Positions 10,321 through 19,099 of a DNA stretch of 64,000 bases are shown one piece after another; within the stretch, counting starts at the first letter, position 1, and each line of letters begins with the position of its first letter. The DNA is taken from positions 20,754 to 84,753 of the forward strand of contig JAKOGI010002802.1 of assembly GCA_029747015.1 (NCBI GenBank), read 5' to 3'. The translations under genes and the position numbers were made by a program. This stretch comes from Carnegiea gigantea. Its lineage: Eukaryota; Streptophyta; Magnoliopsida; Caryophyllales; Cactaceae. Below the pieces are notes generated by a model. It ran no database searches and was not told the DNA's origin. It saw only the letters and a program-made list of their open reading frames with translations.

Positions 10321-12440
10321 CAGTCCAACAAATCACATCCAGTATTCGATGAAATGCCTGAACCGAGTCTGATTTATTTTCAGACCAACAAATCACCTAC
10401 TCTTGTAAACTCGGTGACCGACGGACTTCTTGCTAATGGTTTACTTTGCGATCAATCATATCTCTCCCATTTGTTTTTGGATGACACTGAGCTGAGCAAG
10501 ATCAAAGATAATTGTGATATCTTGAGCATCATCCAGGAAAGTCATCCCCCTCCACTTAAAGTTTGAATTCCAAGCTAATTCTTGCCATTGGTAGTTCTGA
10601 TTAGCCGCTAATGCTGCTTTAGAATGTTAAAAATTGTAGTTATGTGTCGCTTTAATAAGACACATTGTCTCTTAGCTCAATTTTTGACCAAGCCCAACTG
10701 TATAGGCTGCTAATACTGCCAAGACTCCTTGTGGATTCCACTAAAGTGGTGTTGAGGGAAGATTAAAACGCAGGCAATCTTCTCCCTACAACCAGAAGTA
10801 GCGTACATACAGAATGCTAGTGCTGTGTATCTCATCCAGGACAGATGCCAGAAGCATTCAAACAAGGGGGCAACACGGGCTGAGTTGGCACTCAATACCA
10901 CACTAAGACTAAGAGAAGAAGGGTAAGCAAAGTTGGGGCTAGGCAGATATATGTGGTAAGACTTAAGAGCTAGGTAGAGATTACTAGTAGCTAATAACCA
11001 AGTTGGTAAAAGTTGTCGTGTGCTATCATGTGATACGCGTCTCAGACTTCATTCGCTGAAGATCTTGTCTTGCCACATTGCATATCAACGTCTGCTCTCA
11101 TCATATCGCCTCCGTAAACAACAATAGCCAAGTCCAACAGCTTGGCCCTGTGGGTGTTCAGCAATTTGCTGTGTGGGTATGGCCAAGTCTCTAGTAATAC
11201 TGACCTCGTTGGATAGGCTATTCAACAAAATTTTTCTTATGACCACTTGACCAGGCTAACACACAGAGGTACAGCTGGAGGGGTCTGACATTGTTACAGA
11301 TTGAGGCTGACCACAATTATTGTTGAAATTAGCTTGACATTAAGAGTGAGGCTGACCACAAAGTGGTGTGTCATTATGGAAGTAGGAATACTGAACATGA
11401 TCATTATAAATAAGCAGCACTTATTCAACGTTCAATCAGAGATGAGAATTTTGTTTCCCTGAAAACAATGCTTTTCTTCAATATCTTTGTTTTCTTTGAC
11501 ACATTCTTTTTTTCTGAATGGTCAAAACTCAGCCTCTGACTTGCAGAGAATCACCATGGAGCACCAACATAGCCGGTCAATTTCAGGTATGAGCTACTTT
11601 CTAAATGATTTTGGATGTTAAGTTTTGCTGCCTGAAAGCACCTTTTGTGAATTCACTCTTGTTTAATTGTATGATTATCCTTTCTAGATCCCATCGTGAC
11701 AGGTTTCTAATCGAATTTGTTTACTTATGAAATGTTTTATTTTATTGAATTAAACAAACTTTTTTTTTTGGGGGGAATCGATCACTTTTCTTGTAGGTTT
11801 AAGGCTTCCTACATTTGAATATCTCCAGACCCCATTAGGAGTGGGGAACTCACACTTGTTGGTGATCTTTTTCGGATAGCATGTCTCTTGATTGCACTGA
11901 CCAGCTGATAAAATTCCAATGATTTACTCTTTTAGTTAGTAGGTGTGGCAAAATTGACAGAACCAAGAGCTAGATTTAAAATAAGATAACCTTATTGAAC
12001 TCGAATGTGAATGGATCCAGAATTTGCCAAACCAATATTGATTCTCAGTCACAGCGAGTTCGACCAACAAACTACTAGAAGACCTGGACATGAACCAAGA
12101 ACAGTACAACCTGAGTTCTGACCCTAGCCAATGAAGCCATACTGTTCTGTTAAACTATCCTGATTCAGTCTGACATGAACCTGAGCATGTTATCTGCCTG
12201 GTCTTATGGCGATTGGGTTTAGATTTTCTGGAAGCTGCAACTCTTTTGTACACATGGACATTAAGAAACACTGCGATGCATTCACAATTTTTTTTTTTAA
12301 AAAAAAACCCATCAAGTACATATTGGAAACATCAGGTGGACAAAGGGAAAACAAGCAAAACAAGAAAAACAGGTCAAACAATGTTAATTCCTTCGCAAAT
12401 TGAGTCATTGCTGAGTGAATATCGGATTTAGTTAGGGGTT
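10321..12440. other. Noncoding spacer of duplication unit 1
   Basis: No recognised gene. A short direct repeat (CAG[T/A]CCAACAAATCAC) occurs near 10338 and 10381. A T9G6 run is at 11761. A possible chain of tiny in-phase exons at 11556-11879 is listed as a finding only. Unit 2 carries a near-identical copy at 36514-38633. Confidence 0.55.
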
Positions 12441-13060
12441 TCATTCCCACTTGCATCTGATCCGGTTAGTGTGGTTGAAATCATAGGTCAGGACTAAGCT
12501 CCTATCCAACCTTTTGAGCACAAACTGTTCAACGAGCATGTAACATCCAAATTTTTGCCATGAATCTCCCCCTTGATATTTCTCCATTCGAGCCACCATC
12601 ACTTGCTTTTCATTCCCATGAACCCACCCAACTCTTTCTTGCTCCCATGTCATTCTTTCAATGATTACCAAGCTAAGCCCTATCTTCACTTGCAATCCCA
12701 TTTCATTCTTAGTCTAAAACCACATCATTACCTTAGCTTCATCCCGTTCAGGTATAGCTTCCGTCCAAGAAATCCTGACAACTTCTGTGGGAACAACAAC
12801 AGTTAGAGCCACTGTATTGCCTCCAACATCACCATTTTTGCATGCGGATATCCTTTCCCATCGCTGCTCGAGTGTCAACTTATAGAACATTGTCCTCTCC
12901 ATTTGCTCTTTCTGAGTACCCTCCCTGACAAACATGAAGGGGCCATACCACTTTCCTACACTCACTGGCAAACTTTGCTCACGAGACACTGGGAAATTGA
13001 AGTCTGCCAGCTGAGAACGAAGAGCAGAGTTGATGCCACTCGCCTCACCTATTGGATAAC

Positions 13061-13672
13061 TGTTAGGAATAATATTAGAGCAACAATAATAGCGGAAGCG
13101 ATAGGATGAGTTAGAGATTCAGAATTCAAGTGAATAACAGAAAACAGAAATAAGAAGACAAGAGATTTAACGTGGAAAACCCAATGCGGGAAAAACCACG
13201 GACGGCGACAGCACCAGAACAATTCACTATGAGCAGGAAGAATACAACACGATCACAATCACCACAGTGATTTGATCTAAGAGCAGAATTACAACCTCTC
13301 TATTGTAATCTCTCACAAAGTACTTCTACCTCTCAATGTATGTATGAGTACTGGAGATGTTTTTAGATCCTAGGCTTGACCCTCTTTATATAGGGTCTCA
13401 AAAGTAGGGTTTTCCCCCCTAACTTGCAACCCTAGCCGCCAGGTGGAATTCCCCCTTGAACAGAACTCTAACCGCCTTCCGAGAGAGGCGGCGTAAACAC
13501 ACAGGGCACGACCGTGCCACGTGGCACGGTCACCCCGTGCCACATGGCACGGCACCCCCGTGCCGTTTTTCTGTCCTCTTCGACTGGACGTTCTTCGTCT
13601 TGACACGCCCGTGTCCTGTGTAGCACGGTCCCACCGTGCCGGTACTTGGATTTTGGGCCACGAAACCCAACA
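13061..13672 (-). repeat. 3' LTR (left) of the gag-only element
   Basis: 612 bp, matching 15142-15753 at about 98.5%. On the minus strand it begins TGTTGGGTTTCG and ends ATTCCTAACA. It carries a TATATAAAG box (13384-13393) and a GC-rich palindromic block (13500-13645). Confidence 0.93.
13511..13530. promoter_or_regulatory. 20-bp perfect palindrome with G-box core
   Basis: ACCGTGCCACGTGGCACGGT is a perfect inverted repeat centred on CACGTG, the plant G-box bound by bZIP and bHLH factors (established knowledge). It is followed by near copies (GTGCCACATGGCAC, CCCGTGCCG, CACGGTCCCACCGTGCC). In element orientation it lies in U3, about 120 bp upstream of the TATA box. The same palindrome is at 15592-15611 in the other LTR. 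A regulatory role is inferred. Confidence 0.7.
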
Positions 13673-13685
13673 ATCTCCACCTTGG
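13673..13685 (-). promoter_or_regulatory. Polypurine tract of the gag-only element
   Basis: On the minus strand CCAAGGTGGAGAT directly precedes the TG of the left LTR, the expected place for the polypurine tract of a minus-strand element. Confidence 0.75.
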
Positions 13686-13772
13686 ACCAAAATCTCCAAT
13701 CTTCAACTTTCCGTCGCCGTCGTCTCACCCCAAAGGGTGATGCCCCCTATGGGACTATGCCCCGCAGGACCC

Positions 13773-15116
13773 TCAGTGGCTGTGGACGCCTACCAAGTCC
13801 AAGCAATGCTTGAACTTAGCTCTAGGAGATGATTTATATGAACTTTTCTTCATATATCCTGCCACAGTAGATGTCTGCAAGACATAGAGGCCTCCTTGCC
13901 TCAAACCCTTTAGCAGAATCCTACTGCCCTTTGAGACCTTCAAAACTCCACCTTCAGCTGAATATTTGCACCCTTTGGATTCAAGGGTGCCCAACGAGAT
14001 GAGGTTATGCTTCAAGTCAGGAACATGACGAACATTCGATAAAGTCCTGACAACACCATCATGGGTCTTGATTTTAACAGTACCGATTCCAGTTACATTA
14101 CATTGGGCATTATTGCCCATGTGAACAACAGTTGAGTCAACTGGATCATATGTTGAAAACCAATCCTTGTGAGGACACATATGATAGGTACACTCAGAAT
14201 CAAGAATCCAATCAGAATCGCTCCCCCCTTCAGTGGAGGTAGCAAACAGAACGTCACCATCAGAATCAGATTCAGCAAACGAAGTTTCAGCAGGCTCCTG
14301 AGGATTATCTTCTTCTTTCTCCCTCTTCTTTTGCAGTTTCCAGCAGTTAGCAACAATATGACCCAATTTACCACAGTAATTGCAGGTCTTACCAGCATGA
14401 GGATTTTTAGACTTAGAACGGTTTTTACTCCTATTACCGTTCCCCTTTTCAGTTGTTGTACCCCTTACTGCTAATCCCTCAGTAGAATCAGCATGAATGT
14501 CAAGATCAAACTTCTCCTTAGACAACAGGTTTGACTTAACATCTTCAAACGATATAGTATTAGAATTACTATATAGCATAATCTCCTTAAAGTGTTTATA
14601 AGAAGGGGGTAACGACACAACAAGCAAAATAGCCTTATCCTCATCCTCAACTTTCACATCTAGACTCTCCAAGTCAATAAGAATAGAGTTAAACTCATTC
14701 AAATGCTTTTGGACAGGGGTACCTTCAGCCATACGAAAGGTATACAACCTTTCCTTCAAACGGATCTTGTTGGCGAGACTCTTCGTCATGTAGAGTTCCT
14801 CCAGCCGAGCCCAAAGATCCACCGCAATTGTCTTATCAAGCACCTCTCGCAGGACATGTGGTGCCAAGCACAACTGTATGGCTGAAACCGCTTTCAGCTC
14901 CAGTTCCTCCCATTCGTCCTCCGTCAGCGACCCACGCCGCTTCTTCTGTTCTTCAGTCCATTGCTCATCTGTTGTCTTTTCGGGTTTGACATGAGGTCCC
15001 TTCAGGACCTTCCACAACCCGTGCTGGATGAGAACCGCTCTCATCTGCACCTTCCAGAGATTAAAACTAATCTCTCCATCGAACTTCTGAATATCTAACC
15101 TCATGATAGAAGACAT
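13773..15116 (-). CDS. Copia-type Gag with partial protease (gag-only element)
   Basis: The start chosen is the ATG at 15116, just after the primer-binding site; the frame also reads upstream through that site but without an ATG. The product is about 447 residues. Residues 1-200 match the Copia gag polyprotein (UBN2-type) domain, with the N-terminal motif RLDIQKFDGEISFNLWK. A CCHC zinc knuckle (CNYCGKLGHIVANC) lies near residue 245, after a basic KNRSKSKN stretch. The region after it resembles the Copia protease (WILDSECTYHMCPHKDWF), but the glycine after the catalytic DS is glutamate. The family likeness ends at GGLYVLQTS and the last 30 residues are unrelated. The frame is fully open, so Gag could be made if the element is transcribed. 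Confidence 0.88.
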   Translation of the reverse strand: MSSIMRLDIQKFDGEISFNLWKVQMRAVLIQHGLWKVLKGPHVKPEKTTDEQWTEEQKKRRGSLTEDEWEELELKAVSAIQLCLAPHVLREVLDKTIAVDLWARLEELYMTKSLANKIRLKERLYTFRMAEGTPVQKHLNEFNSILIDLESLDVKVEDEDKAILLVVSLPPSYKHFKEIMLYSNSNTISFEDVKSNLLSKEKFDLDIHADSTEGLAVRGTTTEKGNGNRSKNRSKSKNPHAGKTCNYCGKLGHIVANCWKLQKKREKEEDNPQEPAETSFAESDSDGDVLFATSTEGGSDSDWILDSECTYHMCPHKDWFSTYDPVDSTVVHMGNNAQCNVTGIGTVKIKTHDGVVRTLSNVRHVPDLKHNLISLGTLESKGCKYSAEGGVLKVSKGSRILLKGLRQGGLYVLQTSTVAGYMKKSSYKSSPRAKFKHCLDLVGVHSH

Positions 15117-15127
15117 CCTATAACCTG

Positions 15128-15139
15128 GCTCTGATACCA
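15128..15139 (-). promoter_or_regulatory. Primer-binding site of the gag-only element
   Basis: On the minus strand TGGTATCAGAGC lies two bases inside the right LTR. This is the initiator Met-tRNA site, the same as in the Copia at 1914-7004. Confidence 0.9.
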
Positions 15140-15141
15140 CT

Positions 15142-15753
15142 TGTTAGGAATAATATTAGAGCAACAATAATAGCGGAAGCGATAGGATGAGTTAGAGATT
15201 CAGAATTCAAGTGAATAACAGAAAACAGAAATAAGAAGACAAGAGATTTAACGTGGAAAACCCAATGCGGGAAAAAACCACGGACGGCGACAGCACCAGA
15301 ACAATTCACTATGAGCAGGAAGAATACAACACGATCACAATCACTACAGTGATTTGATCTAAGAGCAGAATTACAACCTCTCTATTGTAATCTCTCACAA
15401 AGTACTTCTACCTCTCAATGTATGTATGAGTACTGGAGATGTTTTAGATCCTAGGCTTGACCCTCTTTATATAGGGTTTCAAAAGTAGGGTTTTCCCCCC
15501 TAACTTGCAACCCTAGCCGCCAGGTGGAATTCTCCCTTGAACAGAACTCTAACCGCCTTCCGAAAGAGGCGGCGTAAACACACAGGGCACGACCGTGCCA
15601 CGTGGCACGGTCACCCCGTGCCACATGGCACGGCACCCCCGTGCCGTTTTTCTGTCCTTTTCGACTGGACGTTCTTCGTCTTGATACGCCCGTGTCCTGT
15701 GTAGCACGGTCCCACCGTGCCGGTACTTGGATTTTGAGCCACGAAACCCAACA
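15142..15753 (-). repeat. 5' LTR (right) of the gag-only element
   Basis: 612 bp; this is the promoter-bearing LTR for the minus-strand element. The TATA box is at 15465-15474 and the G-box palindrome at 15592-15611. It is followed by ATGAC, the mutated target-site copy. Confidence 0.93.
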
Positions 15754-16716
15754 ATGACTCTAGGGGTCCGAGGCATTGACTTTCCAGCCTGATCTCCTCA
15801 AGAAGGTTGGAGGAAAACTGTCAGGATCAACAGACCGAGCAGAGAAAGATTCACCAGTTCTTTTGAAGATCTCAAACTGCTGATCAATGTCATAAGAATC
15901 CAGTGTTTTGGGAGGTTTGTCGGGAATGTAAATTCCACTGCCACAAAAGCAATAAGGTTTGGGTTTCTCCTCTTCCTTTTTTCCGCTTGTATATGCTAAC
16001 CTATAGATAGGCACCAAATATGCCATATTAATAGTAACATATGCATATAAATTGTATAAACTTTATTTGCATGGAGATTATTGACATAACCTTTTTTGTC
16101 ATCGTCTTTTGCCACAATCACATAGTAGCGGTTGGAAGACAACAGTTGATCAACGAAAGGAATGAAGGCTGCTTCGTCTACATAGTTATCTTCTCCTGAA
16201 GTGTATTCAACTGTTAGGAGCTTGTTCTGAGGGAATGGGAGGTCCTTGATAGGTTCCCTAGTCTTCTTACCGGACCAAGTAGTTATGTATCCTACATCGT
16301 CTGCATCTTCAAGTATCAGGTAGCCGGAACCTGGCCCTTCAGGTGGCACAGAAAGCAAGTCGGGGTGGCTCTTGTATAAACAGAGTGGCCTTGTCACAAA
16401 CATTAGGATTTGGAAAATTCTGATCCTGTATTCCTTGTTTCTTTGATGTTCTCATGTTCATTCTATCTTGACTTGGTCTATATAGATTGAAGTTGTCAAA
16501 CCGTATTGAATTGATAGTTTCTTTGGCACATTGATTTGGTCTGAACTCTGAACAATTTTGATGTTTATAATCTTTTGGATATGAGGTGGGCTATTGACTT
16601 ATTATATCTAAATTGGGTTTATCAGGCCAGAATCATTGTCGTGCACTCTGACATTTCTTCGTCTTTTTTTTAAAAAAAAAAAATCCTAGTGTAATCGTTC
16701 CACCATCTAAAGTTGT

Positions 16717-17030
16717 TTGTAGTCAAGTTTATTCATCCCTAGAGTAGACCAAGAGAAAGATTTTGCAATATGAAAGGGAGCAAACTTTATATTATATGTC
16801 ATGGGATTTAGACCCCAATATCTTCTATTGAAGACGAAGTATTCATGACTTTCTTAAATGGTGTTTCTCAACTCGTGATCAACACACATCTACACTCGAA
16901 GGTTGGTTCTTGAAGAAAACTGAAGTTAGCCTATGAAGTTATGCCTTGCCCTTGGTGTTACTTTTCAGGTCAACTATGTTGTATAATTTTTAACCTAAAA
17001 CAGGACATATATATAAGAAATGTTTTACAA
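16717..17030. repeat. 320-bp dispersed repeat, copy 2
   Basis: Matches 8913-9235. Its first bases coincide with the right breakpoint of duplication unit 1, suggesting that recombination at this repeat, or at the shared TTGTA, formed the junction (inference). Confidence 0.72.
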
Positions 17031-17787
17031 TTTTAGAACACTATTAAATCAAATTGAGATACAAAATTTGTCTTGGGATATTTATTCTTTAACTTAGTTT
17101 TTAGCAACTCGCTTCAATTGAATTCAACCAAAATAAGTTTAGCTCAATTTTGTCAAGAAAATGACCGGTTTTGTAAAAATAAGTTGAGAATTTCAATAAA
17201 AATAAGTAAAGTTCAGAGAAAAAATAATATTAATTCAGTAAAATAAGTCCAATTCAATATAATTTAGAAATCAAATTTCAATTTAGTTTAGATAAGTTTA
17301 ATTTAGGCTTATGTTGAAAATTAAACCGCGTTGGTAAATTCATAGGGGGACAAATTTTGTTGGTAATATATACTGAAAAAGAAAAAAATGATGATACATG
17401 TCATATCGTAAAACACCCTTAAATATCTTATCTCATTTCAAATTAACATGTTTTGTAATTTAAAGTCAGGAAATTTTTAATAATTACACTGTTAAACATA
17501 AGTAATTATCGATTATACCATTGAAGTATTAAATGACACGTTAATCAGATCAACCATATATGCGAAGACATATGATATAAATAATTTAGAAATGTGGTAA
17601 ATTATTAATGAAAAGATTATTTGATAATTTATAAATTGCATATACTTTTACTATTTAATTACACTTTTTTTTTCAATTTAGAGATACTGTAATATAATTT
17701 ATAAGCCAAAATAACATATTTAAAAGAAATGTCATGTATGAAGATATTTAGCATTTGCAAAAGAAAAATTACTGAAAAAATAAATCC
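17031..17787. repeat. Direct repeat pair, copy 1 (about 760 bp)
   Basis: Aligns with 18336-19099 at roughly 88-90% by eye, from TTTTAGAACACT to GAAAAAATAAATCC. It contains the AAGTTCA-type degenerate repeat at its start. It has no TG/CA ends or coding content. Confidence 0.75.
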
Positions 17788-17809
17788 ACTTTAATAAAAA
17801 ATATCAATT

Positions 17810-18015
17810 TTAACCCACTTCTATCTACTTCAACGTCCTTCAACCCACTTCAATCAACTTTAGCCTATCTTCTTCAAAATTTTATTCTCGCTAGTTTAAC
17901 CAACTTCAAAGAATATATCAACTTCAACCAATTTTAACCAACTTCAATCTACTTTAACCTACTTCGACCCACTTCAATAAAAAATATCAACTTCAACCCA
18001 CCTCAACCAGCTTTA
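17810..18015. repeat. Degenerate minisatellite, unit about AACTTCAACCC
   Basis: Roughly 15 imperfect copies of a 10-11 bp motif such as CAACTTCAACC or CCACTTCAATC, interrupted by AT-rich bases. It lies between the two members of the 760-bp direct repeat. Confidence 0.6.
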
Positions 18016-18335
18016 CCGTTTACCGACCATAATTTACCAACCAAAAAAACATACCCTTATTGACTACATAATTCAACCATAAGTAAGTAATAAATATACC
18101 AATTTAAATCCAGTTACCACTTGTTAATTTATTGACTATGAGATCTTTTTAATTTTATGCAGGAACAACATCTATACAAGTTAATATCCTTTTCAATATG
18201 AGGTTTATTAAGTTTTTTTTTTTTTAAATCACTGGTTTGAAGATTTTGAGTGGTATGCCTTCCCCCCCCCCCCAAAAAAAAATCGAGTGATTTGAAAAGA
18301 TAAGTAGAAACTTACGATGATATAAAATTTTCCAG

Positions 18336-19099
18336 TTTTAGAATACTGTTAAATCAAATTGAGATACAAAATTTGCCTTGGGTTATTTACTATTTAACTT
18401 ATTTTTTATCAACTCGCTTCAATTGAATTCAACCAAAATAAGTTTAGTTCAACTCAATTTTGTCAAGAACATGATCAGTTTGGTAAAAATAAGTTGAGAA
18501 TTTCAATAACAATAAGTAAAGTTAAGAGACAAAAATTAATTTAATTTAGTAAAAATAAGTCCAATTCAATATAATTTAGAAATCTAATTTCAATTCAGTT
18601 TAGATAAATTTAATTTATGCTTATGTTGAAAATTAGACCGCGTTGGTAAATTAATAGGGGTGCAAATTTTGTTGGTAATATATGTTGAAAAAGAAAAAAA
18701 TGATGATACATGTGTTATTGTAAAACACTCTTAAATGTCTTGTCTTATTTCAAATTAACATAGTTTGTAATTTAAAATCACCAAATTTTCAATAATTACA
18801 CTATTAAACATAAGTATTTATCGATTACGTGGTCGAAGTACTAAATGACACGTTAATCAGATCAACCATACATGCGAAGATATGCAATATATATTTTAGA
18901 AATATGATAGATTATTGATAAAAAGATGATTTAATAATTTATAAATTGCATATACTTTTACTATTTAATTACACTATTTTTTTTTCGATTTAGAGATCCT
19001 ATAATATGATTTATAAGTCAAAATAACATACTTAAACGAAGTGTTTTGTGGGAAGATATTTAGCATTTGCAAAAGAAAAAATACTGAAAAAAGAAATCC
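18336..19099. repeat. Direct repeat pair, copy 2 (about 760 bp)
   Basis: Partner of 17031-17787, offset by about 1,305 bp. A weaker match to its end (AGATATTTAGCATTTG-like) appears around 57930-58010, so the family is dispersed. Confidence 0.75.

Larger units (their letters stand above)
13061..15753 (-). mobile_element. Gag-only Copia-like LTR element (TR-GAG type), non-autonomous
   Basis: The 2,693-bp element has two 612-bp LTRs (TG...CA). It is flanked by target copies ATAAC (13056-13060) and ATGAC (15754-15758); the empty site ATAAC is preserved in unit 2 at 39249-39253. It lies on the minus strand: the primer-binding site is next to the right LTR and the polypurine tract next to the left LTR. 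The 1.47-kb interior encodes gag plus a protease-like stretch, with no integrase, reverse transcriptase or RNase H, so it would need enzymes from another Copia. This matches elements described in plants as terminal-repeat retrotransposons with a GAG domain. The LTRs differ by about seven substitutions, all transitions, and two 1-bp indels. Confidence 0.9.
12441..16403 (-). pseudogene. DUF1262 pseudogene (unit 1), split by a retroelement
   Basis: Exon 1 is 16091-16403 (MFVTRPLCLYK ... LPFPQNK ... QLLSSNRYYV), then a 90-bp intron, then exon 2 starting at 16000 (LAYTSGKKEEE). Exon 2 runs to 15759, is interrupted by the element at 13061-15753, and resumes at 13060 down to 12441 (GKWYGPFMF, TLEQRWERI, LTYDFNHT). 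Three lesions are visible. First, the exon 1 donor leaves one spare nucleotide where the intact gene leaves two, probably because an A run shortened, so the exons join out of frame. Second, there is a nonsense TAG near 12714 inside a WFKT-like motif, shared with unit 2. Third, there is the insertion itself. DUF1262 is a plant family of unknown biochemical function. Confidence 0.88.
3201..16720. repeat. Segmental duplication, unit 1
   Basis: This block aligns in direct orientation with 29447-40194. Removing the 2,693-bp insertion at 13061-15753 and its extra target copy leaves about 10.8 kb against 10.75 kb in unit 2. The two are nearly identical (a few differences per kb by eye) up to about 12975, but differ by about 3% in the last 0.95 kb (15759-16720). 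The left end lies inside Copia gag; in unit 1 the rest of the element continues leftward. At the right end the sequence switches at GTTTGTA to a copy of the 8913-9235 repeat. Confidence 0.93.

Noticed and set aside
13370..13832. Several open frames over the GC-rich LTR (and 15451-15776)
   Set aside because: They lie within the LTRs, overlap on both strands, and are open only because the palindromic GC-rich block is poor in stop codons. No protein family is recognisable.
17031..19099. Direct repeat pair as LTRs of a retrotransposon
   Set aside because: No TG...CA ends, no primer-binding site or polypurine tract, no target duplication, and only 550 bp of low-complexity DNA between them.
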